The notes: generated by a model not told the origin, from the letters alone. Positions 45,641 to 59,566 are shown, counted from the first letter of the stretch. The stretch: DNA of 64,000 nt from Apium graveolens (GCF_009905375.1 NC_133648.1:304126565-304190564), one strand, 5' to 3'. Numbers and translations: made by a program.

Positions 45641-48640
45641 CTTATAGGATATGCTGGGTCTAATCGCTTCTTCTTCAAATATCTTTTACGTCTACTTTGC
45701 TAACTTCCTCATTTTAACTGGTGCCATTTTGGGTAAGGCCGTAGTTACTAGCTTCGTTTCAGGCGTTAAGTCAATCGCGAGCTTCCTTTCTCTATCGGGA
45801 AGAAATGTTGATAACTCATCTAAAACATATCTTGAAATTCCGTAATTGCTATTAAATCTTCAAATTTTGTTTGCTTTTGACTTGTATGTATCCCGTAATC
45901 ACCATAATGCTCATATCTTGATCATCATAATCATCATTAACAAATTCTTTACCTTCTTTCATCTTCTGAACCTCCTCATCTTCTCATTTGGCATCCTCAG
46001 AATTATCTTTTCATCACGACGGTCTGCCTGGTCATCACGCTTTAGTAGTCAATCCATTTCTTAGAATAATATCAAATCCTCTTATCTTTCATGATATCAA
46101 TTCTGCATCACTTATTTCCAGAAATCTCAATTTCACCATTGGTACTCACTTATTTAACAATTACACATTCTTGACTTGCTAGTCCTTTAATCACAATCTT
46201 ATCAATTCAACAGGGTAATTTATCTTATCAACAAAACTTTGAGAGATAACCAATTAAGTTTCTCTCACATCTTTTAATACTTTAACACATAAGGTATTCA
46301 CCCTAATCATCTATGTCATCATAGTTTCTCGTTCTTGAAGACGTATTCCTCATTGGAGTAGATTTCCTTGACTCTTAGTGGATCCTTTACTGGGGCTAGT
46401 GATTCGCAATCCTCGTCATGTGCCCGTGTTTCCTTTTCATGCATAAGAGGTAGATGGAACTTCGTCCGCTTGATTAAAGATACGTTGATTTCTGCTTGAA
46501 AACCTCTTGGAAAGAACGACAGTACAACGAAACGACTTGAAGGATTCAAAATTCAACAAAGATAGAGTTGAAAAGAAAGAAGAAACAAGGATTTGAATAT
46601 GAATGAGACAACCACATTGGTACTTAAGATGGCCAGTCTTTCATACCATATGGCGTATAGCACATGATTAGGTGGCGTCACCCGACTCTTCGTCATTCTG
46701 ACAAAGTGTCTTACTATAACACTGTTTGTCCCAATCAGAAAGCAAAACTTGGGGGAAACAATTAAATTTGAAAGGAATGCAATACCCTCCTTTTTGATAT
46801 CATAGCAAAAAGTTTATTTAAGAAAAGAAGTTCATACATTTTTAAAAAAATTTAATAGGAATATATATGATGTAATATTAAAGGCAAGAACGATACCATT
46901 GGTCATCATCCACGTTTCATTTGTATTCATCTTTCGAGCTCGTTCGATCATATCCCAATCACGTCATATAACAACTTTAGAAAGTCCGCTGAAATGTCTT
47001 CACAAACCAAGCATTATGATGAACTCTTACTTGCTAAGTTTTGCGTCTTTAACATCGCACTTACACTTATAATACCCTAATAATTCGATCATAATGGCGT
47101 TCCTACCAGGTAACTTCAAGATTCCTCTTTTAATTTAGAATAACCATGTACCATTCGACATAACGATCCTTTTGTTAATAATATTCTGGTTTTAGAGAGG
47201 TCTGGAAATCTTTCCAATCTTCTTCGATCACACTCCGACTCCTGTTAAATCAATGAATTCTTCGAACTCTGATAGTCCTAGTAATTGAATATATAGTTAC
47301 TCAGTACATTGATTCTGTTGTAAATTTTATCAAACAATACTTACACTTTACTGTTAGGAATAATCAACTTCTTCATAATCATAGGTTACTTTGTTCTCGA
47401 AATTAGCAATACTAAGTCTGAAACAGCATCCTTCCAGGTAATCCGGGCTTTCTAATGAACAAGAAACTCAAATAGTAACTTGACAACCAATGTTTAAAAA
47501 TTATTTTATTCGAGAAGGCTTTTAGAAATTTGTAAAGGAAAATCTTTTTCGAAAACTTGTTTAAAAATTTTGAAAATCACAAATCTGATTGTCCTTACTA
47601 TATGAGTTGGTTGTTGTCTTTCCTTCTTATAACAAGGTACCAATTTAAAGAAACAATCACATAAAGGTTCGTTCACTTCGATCTACCTTTTCTCCTTTAT
47701 CGAGTCCACTTACCTTCCTTAATTGATGAAACTTTAATTGTTGTCGCACATTATCTTATTCGTAGCTTCACATCAAGGCTCCCATACATTATCGTTGCAG
47801 TAGTTAAATAGAACAAGCTATCCAATAGTCAACAAGTCTATTTCATAGAACAAAGTTTTCCCCTATCACATCACATCACTATTTTACATATCGCATTTAT
47901 CATAGCACCATCATTTATTTTTACCAAAAATTCCAAATTTATACCTTTCTCTCTAACTCTTTCAAAATTCAGCTAATCCATCCCATATTTATTCACGGGT
48001 GGCTTAGTCACTAATGGCTTCTTTTAACCCGATAACAGCTATCCTCTAAAACACTTAAATTTTCTCTCTAAACTTCTTCTCACCTTTATTTATATCTCAA
48101 GCGCTCACCATTTACTGTACTCTCGAATCCATCCATGTAGGTACAATCGCTTCATAGAACAAGTTCTAAACTAGGGGTATAAAACAGAATGTATGGTAAA
48201 CTAAAGAGATACACTCATAGCCGAATGTCCAGTAAAACAAGAATAAATAGATGGAGGTTCTTAAATAGGTAGTCTCATATCTAGAGGTGGTACAATAGCG
48301 TAGAATAGCTTGAAGAGGTGTAACTGTCATAACAGAAGGTAGTGCCATTAATACTGATGGAGGAACAAGGTGCAAATCAACTCGGAGAGAAGATGACGAT
48401 CCTCGAACGGAAGGCTCCAAACGATCAGATGATACCAGGAAATCAGGATCTGCCATCGTCATTTTCTGGAAATCACATCGCAAGCTAAGAATCCCGAATC
48501 ACAGCACGAATCGTGCCGGAGACCTACTATACAGTCACACTCAACCTCACAACGTCCTATCTTTATATTCCCTATTCCTAATCCTAACCCTCTACCTAAT
48601 CCCAACAACCTAGGCTTGTTTCAGTGACTTATAACCTGTA
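45641..48640 (-). other. Element F leader and unrecognisable interior
   Basis: No gag can be recognised. The conserved leader block lies at 46601-46740. A 105-codon open frame at 48483-48166, near the PBS, may be the start of an extra ORF or gag: it contains RGSSSSLRVDLHLVPP and is not recognised. Confidence 0.4.
46601..46740 (-). other. Conserved leader block (element F copy)
   Basis: GGTACTTAAGATGGCCAGTCTTTC, GGTGGCGTCACCC and TGTCCCAATCAG align with 26780-26935 of element C. Confidence 0.6.
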
Positions 48641-48652
48641 GCTCTGATACCA
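48641..48652 (-). other. Primer-binding site of element F
   Basis: Minus strand TGGTATCAGAGC, exact match to the initiator-tRNA-Met complement, three bases after the LTR. Confidence 0.9.
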
Positions 48653-48655
48653 ACC

Positions 48656-51600
48656 TATGGCGCCCTCCAAACCCGGGTCAGAAGTTTAGGGTCCACAACA
48701 CAGACACAATATATCAACCTGTATATGAAATATTAATTTCAATGACCCTGCTTTATATAACCATGGATCGCAATAGGTTTAAGTATGAAAACAAGCCATA
48801 ACCTTAGTTTTTATTATAACGCACCAAATCCCAACTAATTTAACTTACAACTGATAATAAAAATTTTCTTACAATCTTACTATGTCACTACCGCCATAAG
48901 CTCCTGCAAGCTCGCTCCAACTCAATCTGGAATCCTAGCTCGTACATTGAACTGGGAAACCTCGCTATCAACCGTATTCCTTTTAACTGTAGAATACATA
49001 AAAAGATTCGCAAGAGTGAGCTAACTAGCTCAGCAAGTCACAATAATGATAACTGAGGTTAAACAATGATCAAATGAGATGATTCAGAGGAATCAAGTTT
49101 CTTTTTAACTAGTCATTAGAATTGGATATTCATTTTAAGTTATAAAACCAAGGTTAGGCTGCTGATCAGTCACGCACTAACCCCGAGCAAAGCACACAGC
49201 ACTGCTCTAATTATTGGATCCAAGGCACACATTGGCCTAATTCGACCACGAATCTGGTCTGACCATGAATCTGGTCCACAGAAAAAAAAACTATCCAATT
49301 CTAAAACAATTCAGTGTATTTAGCAATGTAATTCAATAAGCAAGATCATAATCAACATTGATAAAGCATTTGTACAAAAGCGTAATGCGATTCAGGAGTA
49401 TCATAAGGGTATATCAAGGTATGTACGAGAAACGGTTTTTAACCTGTAAAAGGATCAGGTATTAGACAAATAATGGTTTTTGAAGGTATAGTGCTTTGAG
49501 GTTTTAAAGAATGGTTGTAGTATAAAAGTTTCTATGTTTTCAAATAATTTTGTTTCAGTGTTTGGTGTTTGGTAGTTATACAATTGGGAAGTAGTATCAT
49601 ATTTGGGTGGTTTGATATCTGAAAATCAATAAAGGATGGTTTACAAAGAATAAGGCTTATGGCTCAAGATCAAGAGAAATCAGAATTCAAGGTTAAATGG
49701 TTTAAAACACTTGCAGTACAAAACATGAGTTATTTTAAATAATAGCGACATGTTATGAAACAGTTCAAAAATAATTGCAATATATCTTGAAGAAAAGTTC
49801 GGAAGTACTTGCCTTACAAGGCTTTACAACTATTACTGATCAACTCTGACCCAACTTTGCTGCTAAGGCTCTAACATCCAACCACTAGATCCCATTGGAT
49901 TCGACTTCGACACTCAGGTGTTCCTGTTGAAACTCTACTGAGCTCGTCGACTGACAACTAGGTTATCTTTAGTCCATCATCCACTTTCAGGTTCCCGACT
50001 ATAACCTACAGGGTCGAAATACCCTATGTTAGACGTCTAGGTATGCTTGACATATCCTCGATACTAATTCTTACCCAACGATATTCAAACTCGACTCGTA
50101 ATTATATGGATTATTATAATATAACAACACACCCAACAGTCAGGGTTTACATTCTCAAGAAATCGGTTTGGTATTCGTTTTCCGAAAATATGTATATTTG
50201 TAATTTTACCAATTCAGGGTTATGGATTTTAGAAAATTATTTCATCACATCGTGCAATCAAGTTTGATATAGAACACATATATATCTATATAACCATTCG
50301 ACGTCCCGATAATCGTTGGATACACTCCCGTATTTTTGTAGGTAAATTTCTTGGAAATCGGGCAGCGTCTCCTTTGTTTATCGGACTACCCGTCGAAACA
50401 TCAATCGACGTCAATTCCATAACAACAATCCAATTCACAACAACCACAATCCTAACTATCACTTCAACCCAACAATCAATCCAATCACAATTCGTCGACT
50501 AAATTACGTACCCGACTTTACTGTAAAAAAATCAAATTCTCATTTCAAAAATAATTCCATGAATTAATTTATTCATTTTAAAATATTAGGACTCAGAAAT
50601 ATATCATCATCGTCCACTGTTGACTCGTTAAAAGTCATTTTCAACAGCGGCAAAATTTATCGGTGCCCGAAAATTCGGGTTTCCAAATAAATTCTACCGA
50701 TTATTCAAAGATATTTCCCGCACGAAATATTATTATCACGAATATAAATCAGAATTAGTCCTGCAGAAAATAAAATTAAATAGTTAAAATCCAAAATCAA
50801 GCAAGACAACACGCGCGTAACACGCGCCAACACCACAGTAACAACCGGAAGCACACTGGCCGTCGGAAACCAAACCGGAAAAGAAAAGAAAACGCAGGCG
50901 ACTCGAAACATACACAACACTGACAATATCACACACACACTAACAGAGATACACATGTATATATATGTATATATCACAGGAACCAAATTGAAACCAATTG
51001 ACCGGAATAAGAAGGGCGGCCGAAAAGAAATACCGGTAACAGAGCTAGACCAGGAGGGATAAGAAAGAAGAGGGAAAATGCAGGGAGCAGAAAAACGGGG
51101 AAGCAGGGAGAGATGGGAGAAGAGAGTGAAGGAGACGAGATGGGAGGATGAGAAAGAGAGTTATGGAGAGAGTACACCCGAGAGAAACAAAGAAATTGAT
51201 GTTTGTATCCCCTTCTGATACTGCCACGTTTCACAAAAATAAACGAAATGCATACACGTGTCCTGCAATATAAATCTGTTTCAAAAATTCACGATTTATC
51301 GAACCAAGTTACGGGTAAAACAAACCCATAAAATTACCAAAATAGTTTTAAAATTTTCTGAAAATCCCAAAGTTAATAAAATAAAATTTTCATAATTTTT
51401 AAAGCATTCTTGAAACGCAACTTGTACCCGTATTTTACAATTAACGAAACTAGCTGCACTCAAAACAATTTCAGAAAATCACGAAATAGTTTTAAAATGT
51501 TATAAGTATCCCGAAGTTTATAAAAACATAAATTTTGAAAATTTAAAATATTTTCTGAAATGCAATTTATACCCGCTTTTCTCGATTAAACGAACCAACG

Positions 51601-52068
51601 CGCGGGTGAAATTAATCTCAAAAATCCCCACAATAATTTTAAAATTCTCGGAATATTTCAGACTTCAATAAATATGAGTTTCATAATTTTTGAAGAATTT
51701 TAGAATTAAATATGAATTTTATAAATAAAAGCATTCATAAAATTATTTAAAGATAAATAATTAATAAAATATTGATTTCTCAATTTTATAAAATCCTAAA
51801 AATAATAATTATAATTATAAAATCATAAAAACAATTTTAGAGGCATTCCAGATATTTATGCAATAAATTTGTACTAAATCTATTTTTAAAAGTGAAACAA
51901 TTCAATACAATTCCTTAATTAATCACGCGGTCAACCCGGTACACTATAAATCACACATAGATAATAATCCAACAACATATAGCGGTTAAAACCAATACAC
52001 ATATCTTATTCATTTAATAATTTCTATAATCACATATTTAAATAATTCAAAATACATAGGTTGTTATA
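48656..52068 (-). repeat. Element F 5' LTR (right copy, 3413 bp)
   Basis: Direct repeat of 39328-42690; starts TATGGCG where the other copy has TGTGGCG. It retains the 50 bp (about 50801-50850) lost from the left copy. Confidence 0.95.
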
Positions 52069-52073
52069 CAAGG
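52069..52073. repeat. Target-site duplication of element F, right (CAAGG)
   Basis: Identical to 39323-39327; element E coding resumes here. Confidence 0.95.
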
Positions 52074-52885
52074 GTTTTAGCATTACCTCCACCTCCACTA
52101 CCACCACAAAATCAGCCCTGGGCAAGGACTTTCAACATGTCAATGAAGGAAGCAGTACAGAGTCCGAATGTGGTTGCAGGTACGCTCCCTGTGAATTCTG
52201 TAAATGCTCTAGTATTGATTGATTCAGGAGCTACTGGATATTTTATTTCTGAAAATTTTATCTCTAAGATAGACTGTGAGATTCAGTGGTTAGATGAAGT
52301 TCTAGCCATAAAATTAGCAAATGATGATCAGGTTATGGTAGATCGAGTATGCATAGGTTGTGATGTTGAGATAGGGAGATGTCATTTCTCAGTTGACTTG
52401 ATACCTTTCAGGTTAGGAGAATTTCATGTTATTTTAGGAATGAATTGGCTAGCTAGTAATAATGCTCTGATTGATTGCGCAAACAAGAAAGTGAAAGTGC
52501 AGACTGAAGAAAATACAACGGTAATATTTCAAGGTGAAAAGCAAAGGCAGAGATTCTTAACAATGATGCAGACGAGATGTTTGCTACGCCAAGGATGTCG
52601 AGCCTATATAGCCTACGTGTTGGATACTGACAAAGAAAGTTCGAAGATCGAAGATATTTTTACTGTAGTGTGTGAGTTTCCCGATGTCTTTCCAGATGAA
52701 CTTCCAGGACTTCCACTGAATCGAGAAGTCGATTCACTATTGATTTGGCGCCAGGGACTGAACCAATTTCGAAAGCTCCATATCGAATGACACCTGTTGA
52801 AATGAAAGAATTAGCAAAGCAGTTGTAAGAACTTCTCGACAAAGGAATCATAAGGCCAAGTGTATCCCCATGGGGCGCACCAATT
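52074..52885 (+). pseudogene. pol: Element E pol, protease and start of RT
   Basis: A proline-rich linker leads to the retroviral-type aspartic protease with its active-site DSGAT at 52221-52235 and the ILGMNWL motif near 52434. The frame is open to about 52730. A one-base deletion near 52733 shifts the reading at the [13 protein letters not shown] linker that precedes RT. A TAA near 52825 (CAA-to-TAA type) interrupts the first RT segment. The protease normally frees capsid and enzymes from the polyprotein. Confidence 0.85.
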
Positions 52886-53995
52886 TTGTTCGTGAAAAAG
52901 AAGGACGGTAGCATGCGATTGTGTATTGAATATCGTGAGCTGAACAAGTTAACTATCAAGAATAAATATCCTTTGCCTCGTATCAATGATTTATTTGATC
53001 AACTGAAAGGAGCAACATGGTTTTCGAAAATCGACTTACGATCAGGTTATCAACAGTTAAAGATCAAGGCAGAAGATATTCCAAAGACTGCGTTCAGAAC
53101 GAGGTACGGACATTATGAATTTCTCGTGATGGCTTTTGGACTGACGAATGCACCTGCAGCGTTTATGGATTTGATGAATCGAGTATTCAAGAAGTACTTG
53201 GATAAGTTTATCATTGTATTTATTGATGACATCTTGATTTATTCGAAGATGGAAGAAGAACATGCAACACACTTGAGAACGACATTGGAGACGTTATGAA
53301 AGGAGCAGCTCTATGCGAAATTTTCAAAATGTGAATTTTGGCTAAAAGAAGTACAGTTTCTAGGGCACATCATCAGTATTGAAGGAATTCAAGTGGACCC
53401 AGCGAAGATTGAAGCTATTTTAAATTGGGAAAGACCAAAGACGCCAACAGAAGTCAGAAGTTTCTTGGGATTAGCTGGTTATTATAGAAGATTCGTTAAA
53501 GATTTTGCAAAGATAGCCACACCATTGACGAAGTTGAAATGAAAGAATGAAAAGTTCGAATGGAACGAGAAATGTGAAGCCAGTTTCCAAGAATTGAAGA
53601 ATCGACTAGTAACCGCACCTGTACTTGTTTTACCTGATGATCAAGGAGACTTTGTCATATACAACGATGCTTCGTATTGAGGACTCGGATGTGTTTTGAT
53701 GCAACATGGAAACGTGATCACATATGCTTCCAGACAATTAAAGCCGCATGAACAAAAATATCCGACGCACGATCTTGAACTAGCAAAAATTATGTTCGCA
53801 CTAAAGCTTTGGAGACACTATCTGTACGACGAAAAATGTGAGATTTATACGGATAAAAAAAGCTTGAAGTATATTTTCACCCAGAAGGAACTTAACATGC
53901 GACAGCGATGTTGGCTAGAGTTAATCAAAGATTATGACGTCTCAATCAATTATCATCCAGGCAAGGCCAATATGGTAGCAGATGCGTTAAGTTGA
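52886..53995 (+). pseudogene. pol: Element E pol, reverse transcriptase and RNase H
   Basis: RT is open from 52886 to 53296: [54 protein letters not shown] and the catalytic FIDDIL (53219-53230), all intact. A TGA at 53297-53299 starts a series of stops (also near 53540, 53678 and 53993-53995), each explicable as CGA-to-TGA or TGG-to-TGA. RNase H follows with [29 protein letters not shown] and [15 protein letters not shown]. Between them the thumb and connection region ([31 protein letters not shown]) is fully readable. Domain order is that of Ty3/gypsy. Confidence 0.9.
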
Positions 53996-55652
53996 AAAGA
54001 ACCCTCTATCTCCAAGCCCCTTGTATAGGTTGGGCACACTTGGATGCCCCTACTCTCAACAAGCAAGTTGCTGGTCGGGATCGTGGAACTATCGCTCGAG
54101 AAGTCAGTAAGCTGGGTGAACTTGTTAACATCTTCAGAAGACTTAATCAAGGAATTCTATAAATTGGAGATAGAAGTTCGTGTTCCAGAAAACTCTACTG
54201 AAATGATTTACGCTATGACTTTTCAGCCAGAACTATTGGAGAAAATAAGAAGGTGTCAGGAAGAAGTAATGGACCAAGATATTGACAATTTGACAAGAGA
54301 AGAGATTACCAGTCAGAAGGATAATAAAGGAATTTTTTGAGTTGCTTCAAGGATCTGGATACCTAACGTACCAGAATTGAAAGCAAAAATTTTGCAAGAC
54401 GCTCATAGTTCAAGATATTCGATTCATCCCGGAAGCACAAAGATGTACAGAGACCTGAAAGAAAACTTTTGGTGGTCGAATATGAAGAAAGAGATAGCGG
54501 AATGGGTCAGCAAGTGTTATACGTGCCAAAGAGTGAAAGCTGAACATCAACGCCCGAGCGGACTACTACAACCACTAGATATTCCAGAATAGAAATGGGA
54601 GTACTTAGCCATGGATTTTGTAGTAGGACTTCCAAGGACGAAAGCAAATCACGATGCAATTTGGGTCATCATTGAACGATTAACGAAGTCAGCACATTTT
54701 CTTCCGATCAACGAAAGATTTTCACTGGACAAGTTAGTGCACTTATATCTCATGGAAATCGTAATGCATCATGGAGTACCTGTATCGATTATATCGGATC
54801 GAGATCCTCATTTCAATTCAAGATTTTGGAGACCATTCCAAGAATGCCTCGGAACCAAGTTGAACATGAGTACTGCATATCATCCACAAACGGACGGGCA
54901 AAGAAAAAGGACAATCCAAACAATCGAATATATGCTACGTGTATGCGCAATAGACTTTGAAGGCAATTGGGACGAGCACTTACCGCTAGTTGAATTTTCT
55001 TACAATAACAACTATCAAGCAAGTATCGGGATGCCACCTTATGAAGCTCTATATGGGAGAAAGTGCAGATCACGTACATGTTGGGATGAAGTTGGAGAAC
55101 GTAAGATTCTAGGTCCAGAACTGATTCAGCAGACTAAGAAAAAAAGTAAAACTTATCCGCAAAGGACTTGAAGCAGCGCAGAATCGACAGCATAAATATG
55201 CCAATCAATCCAGAAAAGATATGGACTACCAGGTAGGAGAGCATGTATTGCTAAAGGTATCACCATGGAAGGGATTAACTAGATTTGGTAACAAAGGAAA
55301 ATTGAAACCTCACTACGTTGGACCATTTGAAATTTTGAAGAAAGTCGGAAAAGTTGTGTACGAGTTAGCTTTACCACCCCATATGCAGCATATTCACAAC
55401 GTATTTCATGTATCTATGCTTAAAAAGTACAACCCTGATACAAGGCATGTAATAGAATATGAGCCAATAGAACTTCAGGCAGATTTGTCGTATGTAGAGC
55501 AGCCGCTAAGAATTCTAGATCGGCAAGAGAGGGTATTAAGAAATAAGTCTGTGTCATTAGTGAGAGTTTTGTGGAGAAACCCAATGGTTGAAGAATCAAC
55601 CTGGGAGCTCGAAAGTGAAATGTTAGAAAAGTATCCTCAGTTGTTTGCATAG
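53996..55652 (+). pseudogene. pol: Element E pol, integrase and chromodomain
   Basis: A linker (54044-54340, partly out of frame) leads to the HHCC zinc module at 54377-54592 (His pair near 54407-54430, CYTC near 54522). A TAG near 54592 separates it from the core at 54611-55171 with MDFVVGLP and SDRDPHF. At the third catalytic position the motif reads GQRKRTIQ instead of the usual GQSERTIQ: Lys at 54905-54907 replaces Glu. A frameshift in a run of A near 55140 leads to the C-terminal part (55221-55652): GEHVLLKVSPWKGLTRFG, HNVFHVSMLKKY and a chromodomain ending ESTWELESEMLEKYP, stop TAG. The chromodomain is thought to guide insertion into heterochromatin. Confidence 0.9.
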
Positions 55653-55678
55653 TGTGATTCTGAGGACAGAATCCTGTT

Positions 55679-55691
55679 AAGGGGGGGAGAA
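55679..55691 (+). other. Polypurine tract of element E
   Basis: AAGGGGGGGAGAA directly before the 3' LTR start TGTAACGACC. Confidence 0.9.
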
Positions 55692-58600
55692 TGTAACGAC
55701 CGAGAAATTACGCTTGTATCATATTATAATAAAGATAAATTATGTGTATTATTATATGATTAATTGTGTTGAGTTGTTTAACCCTAATCGTTATGTGCTA
55801 CGTGTTGTCTGTTTTGATCTAAACGTGTTTTGGATGATTATTGAGTGTTTTATCACAAGTTATATATTTTATATCAAAACCCGTACAGCTCAAACAGTGT
55901 TTTAAAAGCCCGTATTTCAAACAAAAACCTTGGCCCTATTTTACCAAAAACAACCTATACCATATCGATATTTTGAACCCCTAGACATTTTACAAATTTA
56001 CCTTTTTCGCGAAAAATGACTTTTCCGGACCCCTTCGGGTACCAAAAACCCCACAAAAATCACATTTTTATTTTTATATGATCATGAAATTATCATACAT
56101 CTTTTTTCTTTGCATTTGTGTAATATTCACAATTTTGGGAATTTTTGACATTAATTTTGTATTTATTGGATATTTAAAAATTCATTATTAATACCCAAAA
56201 ATTATAAAAATTGGGGCCAAATATTTTTATTAGATGTGTAATTAGACCCTTAATTTTATTTAGGGGTATTATTTTCATAAATATAAATATCAGATTTGTT
56301 ATTAATTAATCAGTTAATTATAATTAAAAATCAAAATATTAAGAAATTGATTTTGGGGGTGAAGAACAATTGCACAGCTTCAATCACAGATTTCATAGTG
56401 TTTCTGATTCTCAAATCGATCATGTGAGTAATCAAAACAAAGCTCTTGATATCTACTTTCTATTCATACCATCAATTTCATGTTTTGTTGCCTAGATTTT
56501 TAATTCGTATTTTAGGGTTCTTGAACTGAAATTGGGGGTTTTTGATTCCGGGGTTGTGGGTTGATTTTTGATGTTTGGTATAGTTTCCTGTACTTGTTTA
56601 CAATTGATTTATGCTATTTAATTGATCGGAGTTATGTTCTAGATAGTAGTTCTTAGTTTCAAGTTTTTACAATTTTATTTTAATTCGTTTTTGAAGTTAC
56701 ATGAATCTGAGGTTATTTTGGTTATTGGGGTTAGATTATACAAGGGATAAGCTTTATTTTGGTATTTTATTTGTAATTTTTGATGTACGAAATCGTTAGT
56801 TTAGTATTTGGCCGGAAAATTGTTTGGTTTGATCGGAGAAATCGTTCCTGGGGTTATTGGACGATGTTGTTGGTTTGGTTGTGTTCCTGAAGTTATTTGG
56901 AGTGAAAACCCACCAAGAATCGGTTCGAACGGTGTCTGTTTTGCCTGGGAATCAAGCTCGCCGGATTCTGCTACCCTTCGCCGGCGTTGCTACGTTTTTG
57001 GCCGGAGATGGAAGAGGAACAAAGGATAGACGGCGATGTTGCAGCGTATGGGAAGCTGTAGCCGTAGGGAATGATTTTGCATCAAAAACGGAACGAAAGC
57101 GTGACTGGTTGCCGGTGTTTTTGGTTCGCCGGAAACAGCTCGCCGGCGCCGGTTTCTGGGCAACATGGCAGCTGTTCTTCAGCGACCCGCCGACCCGGTT
57201 GTTAACCCGAAAAACAACCCGGGTTTGATCCTCCAGAACCCAAGATCCATTCCCTGTTTCTGTTTCTGGTTAATTAATTATTTAATTATATTTTGTAAAA
57301 TCAAAATTAGTTTATTAATTCTAAAACTCAATTAAAAATCAGTTTTAAATTCTGAAAAATATTATAATTAATTTCTAAATTATTTTATTAATTTAGGAAT
57401 TCGAATTTAAGTATTTAATTAATTATTTAATTATTTATCTAATTATTTATTAGTTATCTAATTAATTAATAATTAGGTAATTAATTGATTAATTAATAAA
57501 TAAGTATTAAAAGTAATCGAATAATACGAATAATAATTCGTTAATTAGTTAAATATTCCAAGTAACTCATACCTATTCGAGTCGTGATTCGTTAAGTTAG
57601 AATTATTAATCGAGCGATATTTATTCGAAGAGTGTTGTAATAATTATACATATCGAATAATTAAATACCGATCGTCTCTTGATTAATAAATCGTATATGC
57701 TATAATAATAATAACAGTTCAATAGTTATTCAAGAATCGCGAGTAGCTCGTATATATACGAGTAGTTTCTCGTTGAGTTATGATTCGAGTAATAAGTACT
57801 GATTCGATAAATAACGTATCAGCTAATTGTATCGATTGATTATTTGTAAATAATCGATCTAATTAAGTAAGTAATAAAAATTTATAAATAATTGTAATAA
57901 ATTGTAATTAATCCTAATAATTAGGGATTAATTATTTTTAAAATACAATAATTATTAATTATTTATTTAAAAATATAATTAAGGATTATTTAATTATAAT
58001 TAATTATTAATTAATTAAATCTTGTTTAATTTATAATAATTAAACCGTTAGTCCGATTTGAGTAAAACGAAGACCCCTAGACTCAGAAAAATGAAACGAA
58101 TCCAATAAAAATAATTGTAAGTCATAACTTCTTCTGGAAGAGAGTGGTCTTGTGTTATTTAATGGTATATAGACCCTAATAGGGGTAGAATCGAGTCAAA
58201 TAAATCTCGAAAAATTGCAATAAAGTCAGATAGGGTTAGTTAATACAGGTATGAGCCTAGTATCAATTCCAAAAATATTTATAAGTCCAAAAATTAATTA
58301 TGTGTCTTATGTGCTATGTGTTTTACGTGGTTATGTGAACCTTATGTGCTATATAAATATATATGTATATATGCGAGTCAGATAGAAATGCATGGGTAGA
58401 TTGATAGGGTTGCGTAGTATCAATTCGAGGTACGCGTATGTAGTAAGTTATCTAAACGACTATTTTTCTATGATTGGTTTAGTGTCAGCAAGGCAGATCA
58501 GGCTAGAGACCGAAGGTGGTGAGTGGAACCAGGTTAAGTACGCGCAAGGCAAGTTTTCCCCTATTCTAAATTCAGAATAGTGAATTATATCCCATTTTTC

Positions 58601-59566
58601 CATATCAGTTACCTTTGATAATTCTTGTTCATATACACTATTACAAAATTATTGAATCTTGTTTCTATTTAATTTCGATTCTTGATTTCTCCCAATTTAT
58701 TGAATCCTTTATTCATATTCCAATACTTTTACCCTTGTTACATATACTCGGATATATCCTGATGTTGGGATACATCAAAAGCATTCCGATTGTTTCGGAT
58801 GCTAAACCTTGGAGTGGATGGTTACGATACGGGCTGGGTTTAACCCAGACCTTTAATTAATAGGCCATAGTTGCCTGGGTACTCCTTATGTTGATTGGGT
58901 CTATGCTGCTGGGTATAGATCCGCACTGTATCCTGACTGATCAGCAGGTTATAGTGCATATGTTGGTTCTTGTTTCCAGTCTTGTTCATTTGGCACTCGC
59001 CAGTGTTGCCAAATTATTATCCTATACAGATTAAGATGGTTGTTCAAAGCAACTGATTATCAGTTCATTTATTCTTCTATCTTTATACTATATATATCGT
59101 TGCAGGCTTGTTGAGCAATTTTGGCTCATCCCCTTTTATTGTTATTCCTATTGTTTTACAGTTAAGGTAGAGAATGAAACCCATCAGGACCCGCGTAGTC
59201 AAGAAGCGAGTCAAGCAGCGGGACCCTCTTATACCAAGAGTGTTCATCCCTATCCCCGAAGAGAGCTTTGAGCTACCAGATCAGGTGTAATAGGATAAGT
59301 AGTATTATGGTTTGAATAAAAGTTATGTGGTGAGAATGTAGATAGAATAAAGTTTTGTAACAAAGAGAGTTCTTGAGACTGACTGTTTTATTTGGGTTGT
59401 AATAAAGTTAGTGTGTCATTCTTGTTTTCTACTCCTAACCTTAAAAGATCCTGAGTAGTAGTAGTTCGGGGTAATTATCAGATTTTTATTCCGCTTGTGC
59501 AGGTTTAGTTTGTAGCTGTTATTAATAATGCCCCAAATCTATACCCCGGATTTGGAGGGTGTTATA
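55692..59566 (+). repeat. Element E 3' LTR (3875 bp)
   Basis: Direct repeat of 32918-36724 with scattered substitutions and an extra segment near 57347-57420. The GC-rich block is at 56812-57230. Confidence 0.95.

Larger units (their letters stand above)
39328..52068 (-). mobile_element. Element F: Tekay-like Ty3/gypsy retrotransposon nested in element E
   Basis: LTRs 39328-42690 and 48656-52068, PBS on the minus strand at 48641-48652, polypurine tract at 42691-42703, TSD CAAGG. The interior is decayed, includes two RT segments and has no intact gag. Six LTR mismatches in about 180 bases suggest 3% divergence, younger than its host E. Confidence 0.95.
32918..59566 (+). mobile_element. Element E: Tekay-like chromovirus Ty3/gypsy retrotransposon
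   Basis: 26.6 kb in total, of which 12.7 kb is the nested element F. LTRs 32918-36724 and 55692-59566, PBS 36727-36738, extra ORF 36905-37720, gag from 38239, protease to chromodomain 52069-55652, polypurine tract 55679-55691, TSD ATAAG. The chromodomain at the end of pol and the long LTRs fit the Tekay clade. Nine mismatches between the LTRs in the first ~230 bases suggest about 4% divergence. Confidence 0.95.
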
